Assembly (NCBI GenBank): GCA_002396335.1
Contig: DGXN01000001.1
Location: forward strand, 61,074 to 106,627
Length of the DNA: 45,554 nt
Reading direction: 5' to 3'
Source: Bacteroidales bacterium UBA4231
Lineage (GTDB): Bacteria; Bacteroidota; Bacteroidia; Bacteroidales; UBA932
The notes under the pieces were generated by a model. The model made no database searches. It worked only from the letters and a program-made list of their open reading frames with translations, and was not told the origin of the DNA. Made by a program: the position numbers and the translations under genes. Below are positions 26,181 to 34,557 of the stretch, piece after piece; position 1 is the stretch's first letter, and the number at the start of each line of letters is the position of its first letter.

Positions 26181-27656
26181 ATGAACAACCGTATGAAAAA
26201 ATCCGCACTGCTTCTTTTCCTTTTTGCCGCCGTCGCCTGTACGGATGCCGCGCTGAAGGAAAAGGAACTCCAGTTGCAGCAGCACCTGGTGGCCCAGCAG
26301 AACCAGGCAAAGCAAATCAATGCCGACCTTGCCTCCCTCCAGGCCCTGGTGAGCAAAGTGGCCGACGGGTTCACCGTCCAAACCGTCGCTCCAGTCCAGA
26401 AAAACGGGGCTGTAGACAACTTCCTGTTCACTTTCAATGACGGGAAAACCCTCTCCCTCACCTGCGGAGCCCTTCAGGACGAAGGCGTGACGGGAACCAC
26501 GCCCGACGTGAGCCTGAGACTGGACGGTGAATGCTGGTACTGGACTTCTGCCGGAAACATTCTCAAAGACGGCAGCGGAAAGGACATCCCCGCCAGCGGG
26601 GCCGACGGGGCCGTCTTGAAAGTCAAATGCGAGAACGACCAGTGGCAAGTGTCGGCAGACAAAGGCACGACCTGGCTGCAAATCCCTGCTCACAAAGCCT
26701 ATTTCAAAGGATTGGTTTCCCAGGTCAACGACACGTCCAACCGGGACTATATCCTGATCTCCCTGACAAATACCCGCATTATACAGATTCCCAAACGGCA
26801 CCCCCTGAAACTGACCTTCGACCCCGGCGAAATCCGGATCGCCGTACCCGGACAGAGCGCATCCCTCGGCTTTTCCCTGACCGGAGGGTCGGACAAGAAT
26901 GAAGTCAGGGCCGTCGGCAAAGAAGGCTGGCTGGGCGAGGTGAAGATGGAATCTCCCTACAAAGGGAGCATTACCGTCACGGCGCCGGACCCGGTCGTGG
27001 AAGGAGAAGTGGAACTCATCGCCGGCGACGGCTACGGATACACCGCCATCGCCACCCTGGACTGCTTCAAGGGCACGGTCAGCGTTGCGGACGATGCCCA
27101 TGAGGTAGATGCCGCCGGCGGCACCGTAACACTGAACCTGACCACCGACATGGACTACACCCTCGGGATCGGGGCCGACTGGGTGAGCCTGAGCCCGTCC
27201 ACCAAGGCACTCCGCAACGAAACCCTCAGCTTTACCGTAGCGGAGAACACCGGCGGAGAGCGCACGTGCCGGATCAGCCTGAACGTGGGCGGAGAAGAAG
27301 CTGCCTACGCCCTCATCCACCAACGCTCCGGCCTGGTAATTCCGAGCGAGATCTGCTTCCAGATCGAAGGCATGGGCACCTTCTCCTACGACAAGACCTC
27401 CCACCTGGTGAGCGTCTACACGGTCGGATCCTCCTCCTGGCTCCGGATTCTCTCTCCCGAAGACGTCACGGTCTATGAACTGGGCCCGGTTCCCGAAGAC
27501 ATCAAGACCGGGGACCGGATCGAGGCCACCTTCGCCAAAATCACCGCCGGGACCACCGTCAAGGAAATCCCCCTCTCCCTCCTGGTCGACGACTATTCCT
27601 CCGGCCTTCTGAAATTCCAATCGTCCGGTTCCGACTACCTGGTCACCCGATTCTAG
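26181..27656 (+). CDS. DUF4988/BACON domain lipoprotein
   Basis: Start ATG 26181 yields MNNRMKKSALLLFLFAAVAC, a lipoprotein leader. A longer open frame upstream runs through the typA promoter and is rejected. Residues 22-60 form a Gln/Lys-rich coiled coil (EKELQLQQHLVAQQNQ). A DUF4988 domain follows (NFLFTFNDGKTLSL, GECWYWTSAGNIL). A BACON domain is at about 300-385 (VDAAGGTVTLNLTTDMDY, DWVSLSPSTK), then a C-terminal beta domain. BACON domains are Bacteroidetes surface modules, often beside glycan or mucin processing. The gene is three bases from the M6 protease start, so they are co-transcribed. Function as a surface binding partner is inferred. Confidence 0.8.
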   Translation: MNNRMKKSALLLFLFAAVACTDAALKEKELQLQQHLVAQQNQAKQINADLASLQALVSKVADGFTVQTVAPVQKNGAVDNFLFTFNDGKTLSLTCGALQDEGVTGTTPDVSLRLDGECWYWTSAGNILKDGSGKDIPASGADGAVLKVKCENDQWQVSADKGTTWLQIPAHKAYFKGLVSQVNDTSNRDYILISLTNTRIIQIPKRHPLKLTFDPGEIRIAVPGQSASLGFSLTGGSDKNEVRAVGKEGWLGEVKMESPYKGSITVTAPDPVVEGEVELIAGDGYGYTAIATLDCFKGTVSVADDAHEVDAAGGTVTLNLTTDMDYTLGIGADWVSLSPSTKALRNETLSFTVAENTGGERTCRISLNVGGEEAAYALIHQRSGLVIPSEICFQIEGMGTFSYDKTSHLVSVYTVGSSSWLRILSPEDVTVYELGPVPEDIKTGDRIEATFAKITAGTTVKEIPLSLLVDDYSSGLLKFQSSGSDYLVTRF

Positions 27657-27659
27657 CCT

Positions 27660-30119
27660 ATGAAAAAGCATCTCGTACTCATACTGGGTCTTCTGACCGT
27701 CTGCGCAGCGGCATCCGCCGTGCCGGCCATGCCGGGCAAGTTCAAACGGACACTGCCGGACGGATCCGTCATCCTGCTGGAAAACCACGGCGACGAAAAC
27801 GCCCACTGGCTCACCGACGAAAACGGCAATACCGTGGAAAAAGGGCCCGACGGGTTCTACCGCATCGTTCCGCGCCGCATGGGCATCCATCGGCAGCGGG
27901 GAATGGGCGCCCGCCCGCGCCGCACTTGGAGCGACTATTCCAACCCGCCTGAAACCAACTTCGGCGACCGGAAAATCCTCTGCATCATCGCGAATTTCTC
28001 GGACTCCACCTTTATCTCCGAGAATCCCAAAGCCTTTTTCACCAACCTCCTCAACCAGGAGAATTACAGCGAAAACGGCGGAACCGGCTCCGTCAGGGAC
28101 TACTACATCGCCAACTCCCAAAACCAGTACCGGCCCCAGTTCGACGTCTACGGTCCCGTCACGCTGAGCCACTCGTCGGCCTACTATGACGGCCACGAGG
28201 ACTCCACCGGAAAAAGCGGATCGGTGGCGGAAGCCATCCTGGAGGCCGCCTCGATGCTGAGCGACCAGATCAACTTCCCCGACTACGACACCGACGGGGA
28301 CGGCGACATCGACATGATCCTGTTCTACTATCCCGGCCACAATCAGGCCGAAGGCGCCTCCGAAGAGTCCATCTGGCCGCATCAGTCGTCGGGATATTTC
28401 GGAACGCTGGGGGGGAAAACCCTTTCCCGCTACTTCTGTACGTCGGAGCTCCGGGGAGCTTCCGGAAACACGTTCTGCGGGATCGGCACCACCTGCCACG
28501 AATTCGCCCACTCGCTGGGCCTGCCGGACTTCTATGACACCGACTATGAGGAAAACGGCGGCAAGAACGACACCACCCGCTGGTACGACCTCATGACCAG
28601 CGGCCCTTACCTGAACAATGGCCGCACGCCGCCTTATATGAATGCCATGGAGCGCAACATGCTGGGCTGGATGGATTACCCTGAGATCATCTCCTCCACG
28701 GGCACGTATACCCTGGAGCCCATCCAGAACAACAAAGCCTACCGCAGTTTCAGCAAAGTGGACGGCGAGTACTTCATCTACGAATGCCGCGTCAAGAGCG
28801 GCTGGGACGCCCATCTGTACGGAACCGGCATGCTCGTCTACCATGTGGACAAATCCCAGCGCCTGGTGGGCGGATACACGGCCGAATCGCTGTGGGAGAC
28901 CAACTCCATCAACTGCTTCGGCGGGCATCCCTGTTTCACCCTCGTCCCCGCCTGGAGCGACCCTTACTACGAGAGCGACTTCATCTTCCCGGGATACCGC
29001 AACACCCGTACGCTCACCCTGAAGGACTGGGACGGGAACACCACCGGCCTGACCCTCTCGAACATCACCTTCTCCGGCTCCGAAGTCACGTTCAAAGCCA
29101 CCCAGGAAGAAGGCCGATGGATTTCGGGTACGGTCTCTGACAAGAACGGGCTGCCGCTGGAAGGCGTGCAGGTAGTCGCGTCCATCGCGGCCTTCCCGTT
29201 CACCGGAGCCCCTTCCCTGCTGCCGACAGACGTCTCCTCCACCACCGACGCCGCCGGCCACTATGAGGTCAAGCTTACGGCAGCGGGAAGCGACTTCGTC
29301 CTGTCGGCCCGCAAGCAGGGATATGTCTCCACGGCAGGGCACCTCACCATCAGCGGCATGTACACCACGCAGGACATTGCCCTTCTCCGCGTCGGGCAGG
29401 ACTGGGACGCCAACCTTTATCGGTTCGACCCCTCCTCCGACCTCTGGATCGGAATGAAAAACCATGCAGGGACGCTGGGCGCCGCCTTCAGCTACTCGGA
29501 AGACGAACTGACGGCAGAAGGACTCGTGGGCGGAAAACTCTCCATGATCACATTCCTGGGTTATGCCTCGACTTACGGCAAAGTCTATGTCTTCGCCTTC
29601 CAGAACGGGCAGCGCATCCTCCTCAAAGACGTTACCGCCCAGTATACCCGCCGCGCATACACGACCGTCGACCTGTCGGAGGACAATGTGGTCATCGGCG
29701 ATACCGGAGACCTGAAAATCGGCGTCGGATTCACCGACCTTTCCGGCACTGAAAACGTGTACTACATTGCCATGCCTCAGACCGGACAAACCCCCGACAA
29801 CTATTACACCACCGACTTCCTGGGCCAGACGGCCACATGGAAAAGGGTAAGCTATACCAACGGCCAAGTCTGGGTCATGGCGGCTTCCGTGGAGAAGACC
29901 CGGCCCGTCACCCTGGCTGCCGCCGGATATGCCGCCATTGCCGTCCATGACGGAGTTCCAGTGGCCGTAGCCCCTGCAGGAAAAACGGTCAAGGAGATAG
30001 AATGGTACCTGGACGGGATCAAGCTTTCCGAAGCGCCCGCCGGCCTGTCTTCCGGCGTATACATGGCCCGGTTTATCTACTACGACGGAACGACCGAACG
30101 CGTTTATCTGGAAAATTAA
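27660..30119 (+). CDS. Secreted M6 family (immune inhibitor A-like) metalloprotease
   Basis: This 819-residue protein has a signal peptide (MKKHLVLILGLLTVCAAASA) and a propeptide-like N-terminus with DGSVILLENHGDENAHWLTD. The M6 catalytic domain has the zinc motif HEFAHSLGLPD (His280, Glu281, His284) and the M6 feature DLMTSGPYLNN downstream. A CarboxypepD-regulatory-like beta domain (ISGTVSDKNGLPLEGVQVVA, about 497-570) and a C-terminal beta domain follow. All zinc ligands are present. M6 enzymes are exported peptidases that cleave host or community proteins. No type IX sorting domain is obvious at the C-terminus. A strong terminator follows. Confidence 0.88.
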   Translation: MKKHLVLILGLLTVCAAASAVPAMPGKFKRTLPDGSVILLENHGDENAHWLTDENGNTVEKGPDGFYRIVPRRMGIHRQRGMGARPRRTWSDYSNPPETNFGDRKILCIIANFSDSTFISENPKAFFTNLLNQENYSENGGTGSVRDYYIANSQNQYRPQFDVYGPVTLSHSSAYYDGHEDSTGKSGSVAEAILEAASMLSDQINFPDYDTDGDGDIDMILFYYPGHNQAEGASEESIWPHQSSGYFGTLGGKTLSRYFCTSELRGASGNTFCGIGTTCHEFAHSLGLPDFYDTDYEENGGKNDTTRWYDLMTSGPYLNNGRTPPYMNAMERNMLGWMDYPEIISSTGTYTLEPIQNNKAYRSFSKVDGEYFIYECRVKSGWDAHLYGTGMLVYHVDKSQRLVGGYTAESLWETNSINCFGGHPCFTLVPAWSDPYYESDFIFPGYRNTRTLTLKDWDGNTTGLTLSNITFSGSEVTFKATQEEGRWISGTVSDKNGLPLEGVQVVASIAAFPFTGAPSLLPTDVSSTTDAAGHYEVKLTAAGSDFVLSARKQGYVSTAGHLTISGMYTTQDIALLRVGQDWDANLYRFDPSSDLWIGMKNHAGTLGAAFSYSEDELTAEGLVGGKLSMITFLGYASTYGKVYVFAFQNGQRILLKDVTAQYTRRAYTTVDLSEDNVVIGDTGDLKIGVGFTDLSGTENVYYIAMPQTGQTPDNYYTTDFLGQTATWKRVSYTNGQVWVMAASVEKTRPVTLAAAGYAAIAVHDGVPVAVAPAGKTVKEIEWYLDGIKLSEAPAGLSSGVYMARFIYYDGTTERVYLEN

Positions 30120-30149
30120 AGATTCCGGAGAAAACGGATAAAAAGATTT

Positions 30150-30183
30150 TCGGCCTCTCAGCGCATTGGGAGGCCGTTTTTTT
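30150..30183 (+). terminator. Intrinsic terminator after the M6 protease
   Basis: The stem CGGCCTC / GAGGCCG is followed by seven T's and begins 31 bases after the M6 stop. It separates the first two genes of this cluster from the second pair. Confidence 0.85.
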
Positions 30184-30260
30184 GTGCCTTCCGGTTCTGT
30201 TTTCCCCGTTTCCGAGTGGGAACGGCGGTGGAAAAGGCCTTTCCGGAGGTGCAGGAAGGC

Positions 30261-30296
30261 GTTTTTTCACTTAAACGTTTGTTTTTTCACTAAACG
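30261..30296 (+). promoter_or_regulatory. Two direct repeats GTTTTTTCACT(T)AAACG, 20 bases apart
   Basis: The copies at 30261-30277 and 30281-30296 differ only by one extra T. Start-to-start spacing is 20 bases, about two helical turns. The second copy covers the expected -33 position relative to a -7-like CAGCTTTG at 30309-30316. This arrangement fits an activator binding as a tandem pair at a weak promoter for the gene at 30341. Confidence 0.55.
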
Positions 30297-30340
30297 GGTA
30301 AGTTTTCCCAGCTTTGTCTCCAAACAAAACCAGCAAGCTT

Positions 30341-31909
30341 ATGAAAAAGACCCTTTTCGCCCTCCTTCTGCTTCCCCTTGCCGCCTGCAACGGGGATCCC
30401 GTTCCGGAGCCTGGTCTCCGGCTTCCTCAGGACGAGCTCTACCACGGGATGATCGAGCTCGGAGAAAAACTGGAAGACCCATACACCCTGGATAACATGC
30501 GCAGCGCCCTATCCGCCCTCTACCCCACCAAGGCCGACCGGGTGGACATCGCCGCCACCGACCTTTATGTCCGTTTCCTGCCCCGGAATGACGCGCAGCT
30601 CCAGTGGCTGCAGGAGCAGGACTTGTACTTGATGGACCATCCCATGGACTACGCCATTCTCCGGGAAGGAGACTATTATCAGGATCCCGAAATCGGCGAT
30701 GAGGATATCACATGGCAGTACGCCCTCGTACCCAAGGATTTCCCCTTCCCGAAGGACATCCGCTACGAGCTGCTGGATGAGTGCTATATTGCCGAGCACG
30801 ACGCCACCACACGCGCCGCCGACGGAATCGACTGGCGGGCCGTAGAACGGGAATCCTTCCGCCTCACGGGGAACGGAGAGATGCTCTCTCCGGAGACCAA
30901 AGCGGGCGCCCTGGCCCCTGAAGGACGGATTACCATCGAGGACCCGGCCTTCAGCGGCGGCAAACCTTTCGGCGTCGCCGGGGTAAAAGTGGTCTGCAAC
31001 ATCTTCGTCAAATTCGCCACCACCTACACCGACCGGGACGGTTATTACAAGATGCCGCGCACCTTCTCCGGCAATCCCCGCTACCGGCTGGTTTTCCAGA
31101 ACCAGAAGAACTTTTCCATCGGCTTCAACTGGATTATCATCCCCGCGTCGGTGAGCACCCTCGGGAAGGGCGGACCGGAGGGGCTGGACTTCCATGTGAC
31201 GGCCGACGGGGACGAGGCCCTCTTCCGCCGCTGCGCCGTCAACAACGCCGCCTACGATTATCTCTCCCGCTGCACCGGGGCCGACCTGGGAATCCCCTCC
31301 CCGCCTTCCGACCTCCGGTTCTGGATTTTCGCCGGGCTCACCAGTTCCAGCACCTGCATGCTGCACCACGGGGCCTTCCTGGACGGATCGCTGCTGGACA
31401 CGTACCTCGGAGACTACCTGGGCCTGGTGAAACTGTTTCTCCCGGATGTAACCGTCGGCACGAAAGAGAAGGACTACAGGGGAATTTACTCCACGGTGGT
31501 GCATGAACTTGCGCACGGAAGCCATTATGCCAAGGTGGGAAACACCTACTGGACCCCGTATATCCACTATGTCATCCGCTCGTTCATCCGGGAAGGCTGG
31601 AGCGCCTACGGCAACGGGACGGGTGAAGGTCACGGCTACTGCGAGGTGGGCGAAATGTGGGGCTACTTCATGCAGGCTTCCCTGGAGAAAGACCGCTACG
31701 GCGGCACCGTACCCTCTTATGGAAGCAGCTACTGGTTCAAGCCTGACATCTTCCGCTACCTCTACGAGCGGGGCCTGTCCCGCAGTGACATCTTCCGCGC
31801 CATGACCGCCGACGTCACCAGCGTGGAGGACCTCAGGGAAGAGCTGATCTCCCTGTATCCCGACTGGGAATCCGTCATCCTCCAAACCTTCCGCAACTAT
31901 GGCAAATAA
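30341..31909 (+). CDS. Lipoprotein with zinc-protease-like HExxH motif, unknown family
   Basis: Start ATG 30341 gives MKKTLFALLLLPLAACNGD, a lipoprotein leader. The mature protein is about 504 residues. The first 180 residues are acidic and unassigned. Near residue 200 a short carboxypeptidase-regulatory-like region appears (VAGVKVVCNIFVKFATTYTD). The C-terminal third contains STVVHELAHGSHY (His388, Glu389, His392) and, some 45 residues later, CEVGEMWGYFMQ, which could supply a third zinc ligand. I do not recognise a named peptidase family. It has its own promoter-like region and overlaps the next gene by 11 bases. Confidence 0.7.
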   Translation: MKKTLFALLLLPLAACNGDPVPEPGLRLPQDELYHGMIELGEKLEDPYTLDNMRSALSALYPTKADRVDIAATDLYVRFLPRNDAQLQWLQEQDLYLMDHPMDYAILREGDYYQDPEIGDEDITWQYALVPKDFPFPKDIRYELLDECYIAEHDATTRAADGIDWRAVERESFRLTGNGEMLSPETKAGALAPEGRITIEDPAFSGGKPFGVAGVKVVCNIFVKFATTYTDRDGYYKMPRTFSGNPRYRLVFQNQKNFSIGFNWIIIPASVSTLGKGGPEGLDFHVTADGDEALFRRCAVNNAAYDYLSRCTGADLGIPSPPSDLRFWIFAGLTSSSTCMLHHGAFLDGSLLDTYLGDYLGLVKLFLPDVTVGTKEKDYRGIYSTVVHELAHGSHYAKVGNTYWTPYIHYVIRSFIREGWSAYGNGTGEGHGYCEVGEMWGYFMQASLEKDRYGGTVPSYGSSYWFKPDIFRYLYERGLSRSDIFRAMTADVTSVEDLREELISLYPDWESVILQTFRNYGK

Positions 31910-32648
31910 GCACGCCCGGGCACCGTTTCTGTCTCTGTTATCATTGTTTTTCATGGCATCCTGTTTTACCGTAAAAGAGGACAGGAGCGACTGCCCGTGC
32001 TGGCTTACTGTCGAGATGCGGAACCTGCCCGCATTCCCGGCCACTCTTTCCATCGCCGGGATCGGCATCTTCCAGGTGCAGCGTGACACTGTCCTGACCG
32101 TTGCCGTTCCGCGAAACGGCGTGGACCTCCTGGCCGTCACGGGAACGCGGCTGGAAGAAGACGGAACCGTCCACATCCCTTACGGCTTCGAGTGCCCCTC
32201 CCTGTATCTGTTCTCCCAGCGGGTGGAAACGGCCTGCGACACGGCCCGGGTACAGGTGAGCCTGCACAAACACTTCTGTACGCTGAATCTTACCTTCAGC
32301 GGCCCGACGGGCTGGGGTGAACCCTACTGGGCCGAAGTGCGGGGCCGGGTGGACGGTGTGGACACGGACGGAACACCCCTCTCCGGCGACTTTGACTGCC
32401 GTCTGGACACGGGGAATTCCGTCCGCCTCCCCCGGCAGGCGCCCGAAGGAGAACTCTGGCTGGACGTCACCATGCCCGACCGTGTAGTCCGCTCCTTCGC
32501 CCTGGGCTCCTACATGCTCAAAGCCGGGTACGACTGGGACGCACCGGACCTGGAAGACCTCACCCTGGAAATGAACCTGTCCGTATCTGAACTCCGCTTT
32601 ATCACCGGTTCCTGGACAAGTGTCATTTCACTCCCGATTGAGATATGA
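31899..32648 (+). CDS. FimB/Mfa2-like fimbrial anchor lipoprotein
   Basis: This 249-residue protein has a lipobox (FFMASCFTVKED). The next segment, DRSDCPCWLTVEM, is a strong FimB/Mfa2 signature. The short beta strands (PFMG-type turns such as GIGIFQVQRDTVLTV and RVQVSLHKHFCTLNLTF) agree with the anchor fold. Length is slightly below the usual 300. No fimbrillin gene is beside it, the nearest being at 17.7 kb in the island, so it may anchor another fibre or act with the HExxH lipoprotein whose stop it overlaps. Overlap of 11 bases suggests coupled translation. Confidence 0.75.
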   Translation: MANKHARAPFLSLLSLFFMASCFTVKEDRSDCPCWLTVEMRNLPAFPATLSIAGIGIFQVQRDTVLTVAVPRNGVDLLAVTGTRLEEDGTVHIPYGFECPSLYLFSQRVETACDTARVQVSLHKHFCTLNLTFSGPTGWGEPYWAEVRGRVDGVDTDGTPLSGDFDCRLDTGNSVRLPRQAPEGELWLDVTMPDRVVRSFALGSYMLKAGYDWDAPDLEDLTLEMNLSVSELRFITGSWTSVISLPIEI

Positions 32649-32665
32649 TTTTTATGAGAGAAAAG

Positions 32666-32696
32666 TTTGGAGATTCAAAAAAAGTGCGTATATTTG
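32666..32696 (+). promoter_or_regulatory. Consensus promoter TTTG-N19-TATATTTG of tRNA-Leu
   Basis: TTTG (32666-32669), 19 bases and TATATTTG (32689-32696) match the Bacteroidetes consensus exactly. The mature tRNA starts 16 bases downstream of the -7 box. Confidence 0.85.
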
Positions 32697-32711
32697 CAGT
32701 CCCAAAACGAT

Positions 32712-32795
32712 GCGCGGATGGCGGAATTGGTAGACGCGCTACTCTCAGGAGGTAGTGTCCGAAAGGACGTGTCAGTTCGACTCTGATTTCGCGCA
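32712..32795 (+). tRNA. tRNA-Leu (anticodon CAG)
   Basis: The 84-nt class II tRNA has a long variable arm. The acceptor stem GCGCGGA pairs with TTCGCGC (one G-T). The anticodon stem CTACT/GGTAG has loop CTCAGGA (anticodon CAG, reading CTG). The T-loop region is CAGTTCGACTCTG. CCA is not encoded. An integrase gene lies 244 bases downstream, so the 3' end is the probable integration site of the element. Confidence 0.93.
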
Positions 32796-32797
32796 CG

Positions 32798-32826
32798 AAG
32801 GATGGCTTTTGAAGCCATCCTTTTTT
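32798..32826 (+). terminator. tRNA-Leu terminator
   Basis: An 11-bp perfect stem, AAGGATGGCTT / AAGCCATCCTT, with a three-base loop and a run of T's starts two bases after the tRNA. Confidence 0.9.
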
Positions 32827-32922
32827 CTTTTCAAAAAGTGCCATAGAACTCACTCCGTGGCTGTTTCTTCTCTCGGAAAGAGACATTTTTAGAGCAAAGA
32901 AAAGCCACTTGTTTTTCCCTTA

Positions 32923-32964
32923 TTTTACACCTAACACCTCTTATTTTACACCTATTTTACACCT
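32923..32964 (+). repeat. Three phased direct repeats TTTTACACCT
   Basis: TTTTACACCT occurs at 32923-32932, 32944-32953 and 32955-32964, spaced 21 and 11 bases, so all lie on one helical face. A partial copy (ACACCT) sits at 32934-32939. They lie between the tRNA-Leu terminator and the integrase promoter, where arm-type integrase or excisionase sites are expected. The role is inferred. Confidence 0.6.
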
Positions 32965-32970
32965 GGAGGC

Positions 32971-33001
32971 TTTCTATTATTCTTATCTTTTCATATATTT
33001 G
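32971..33001 (+). promoter_or_regulatory. Promoter TTTC-N19-TATATTTG of the integrase
   Basis: TATATTTG (32994-33001) is preceded after 19 bases by TTTC (32971-32974), one base off the -33 consensus. It starts seven bases after the last TTTTACACCT repeat, so proteins bound there could repress the integrase gene. Confidence 0.65.
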
Positions 33002-33038
33002 CGGTTGATGAAAGCGGCATATTTATTATATAAGGTAT

Positions 33039-34553
33039 ATGGAAGAGACACCATCAGTTGAGAAGGCAGGCGTTAGACTGGAAAGAAGGAAAGGCATTTC
33101 TTTTAACTTTGAGCTCCGTAAGAGCCCATCAGGTTACCCGATCTTCCTTCGTATTACAGAGGACGGGAAGCACCTACGCTACAAAACGACCATCACGCTT
33201 AGCAAAAAGAGCGACTGGGATAGCAAAAAGCAGAAGATTAAGTACTCCGAACCCAACCGCGATAGCTGGCAGGGGGAATTGGACCAGCTGCTTGAGCGCG
33301 CAAAATCAATACATCGGGAACTGGAGAAGGAATCCACCTCCAGTCCCAGCAAAATTATCGAAGAATTAAGAGGTACGAAGCGCTCGGACTCTTTCCTGGC
33401 ATTCGCCGAATCCAAGCGCGATGAGTATAAAGCCGCTGGTGCGCTTTCCAGCATGAGGAAGTATGACCAGGTGTGCAGGAAGTTCACGGCTTTTGCGTTA
33501 AGTCGAGGCCGGGACCCCTACTCCATCAAGTTTAAGGAGATGGATTATGAATTCATTGCCGCTTTCGATGCCTACATGCAGACCTTGGACAACAAACAGT
33601 ACAAGAAGTACGAGAAAGGGGAAGGAAAGCGGGACAAGCGTGACGAGTCAACCCCCGGAGCGCCCAAGCTGCATCCTAACTATATTGCCAAAATACTCCA
33701 CTATACCAGCCGCCTGTTCAACAATGCCACGAGGCTTAAGCTTGTTAGTGCCGACGATAATCCCTTTAAAGAATACAAGATCAAGGAGGTTAAGACCGAA
33801 CGCGAGGAACTGACGCTGGAAGAGGTGAAACGCATTATCAACCTTGACCTGGAGCGCGGTTCAAAGGAGTGGCACAGTCGGAACTTCTTTCTCTTTGCAA
33901 TGTACTGCGCCGGCATCCGCGTCAGCGACGTTCTGACATTGCGCTGGAGTAACGTATCTGAAGGTAACCGCCTCCGTTACCAAATGGGAAAAAACCACAA
34001 GGTGCAAGATATCATCCTGCTCCCCCTTGCCATAGAAATCATTAACTTGTACAAGTCAGAGGCAAGGACCCCAGACGACTACATCTTCCCGTACATGAAG
34101 AGTGGTAAACATGCAGAACTGTGCGATAAGGTGAAGTCCCTCCGGGATTTTGACATCTTGGATGGAGAATCAAAGTTGATTTACAAAGAGGTTATCAGCG
34201 CCAAGGAGTCGATGGTCAACAATGGTCTGAAAATCATCCGGGATAAGGCGGGCATCACCAAACCGCTCAGTACACATATTTCCCGTCACACTTTCTCCCG
34301 TCTGGCAAAGGAAGTCCACACCGACAACTCCATCCTTCAAGGCTTGCTGATGCACTCCAGTGTCAGTATCACCGAAAGGTATATGGGGCGCTTCTCCACG
34401 GACGCCAAGGATGAAGCTATGAGGGAAGTGTTCCGTCCACTGGATCCGAAGATGCTGCGCAAGAAAGAGCTTTTGGACCAGTTGGCTGAACTGTCCGAGG
34501 AAGATCTGGAGGCCCTGCTGGCAATACACAAAAAGAAACACACCAAGAAGTAA
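33039..34553 (+). CDS. Tyrosine recombinase/integrase of a Bacteroidetes integrative element
   Basis: This 504-residue enzyme has an N-terminal arm-binding domain (about 18-100), a SAM-like core-binding domain (115-235) and the catalytic domain (255-460). The active-site set is complete: Arg294 (AGIRVSDVL), a beta-hairpin Lys near 318-321, His413 and Arg416 (HISRHTF), His439 (LMHSS) and nucleophile Tyr448 (ERYMG). A basic tail follows. It reads away from tRNA-Leu, whose 3' end is the likely attachment site. NBU1-type elements are known to use a tRNA-Leu. It should excise and insert the element to its right. The next gene starts five bases after its stop. Confidence 0.92.
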   Translation: MEETPSVEKAGVRLERRKGISFNFELRKSPSGYPIFLRITEDGKHLRYKTTITLSKKSDWDSKKQKIKYSEPNRDSWQGELDQLLERAKSIHRELEKESTSSPSKIIEELRGTKRSDSFLAFAESKRDEYKAAGALSSMRKYDQVCRKFTAFALSRGRDPYSIKFKEMDYEFIAAFDAYMQTLDNKQYKKYEKGEGKRDKRDESTPGAPKLHPNYIAKILHYTSRLFNNATRLKLVSADDNPFKEYKIKEVKTEREELTLEEVKRIINLDLERGSKEWHSRNFFLFAMYCAGIRVSDVLTLRWSNVSEGNRLRYQMGKNHKVQDIILLPLAIEIINLYKSEARTPDDYIFPYMKSGKHAELCDKVKSLRDFDILDGESKLIYKEVISAKESMVNNGLKIIRDKAGITKPLSTHISRHTFSRLAKEVHTDNSILQGLLMHSSVSITERYMGRFSTDAKDEAMREVFRPLDPKMLRKKELLDQLAELSEEDLEALLAIHKKKHTKK

Positions 34554-34557
34554 ACCT

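Noticed and set aside
24032..26440. An 802-codon plus-strand frame
   Set aside because: It runs antisense through typA, whose motifs are all intact, and only its tail coincides with a real leader region.
26175..29948. A 1257-codon open frame on the minus strand
   Set aside because: It is antisense to the DUF4988/BACON and M6 genes, which have signal peptides and complete motifs. GC-rich third positions leave the opposite strand open. Its translation shows no domain.
30509..32176. A 555-codon minus-strand frame
   Set aside because: It is antisense to the HExxH lipoprotein and FimB-like gene, and its composition is that of a shadow frame.
32623..32886. An 87-codon minus-strand frame over tRNA-Leu
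   Set aside because: It covers the tRNA and its promoter on the other strand and has no protein-like features.
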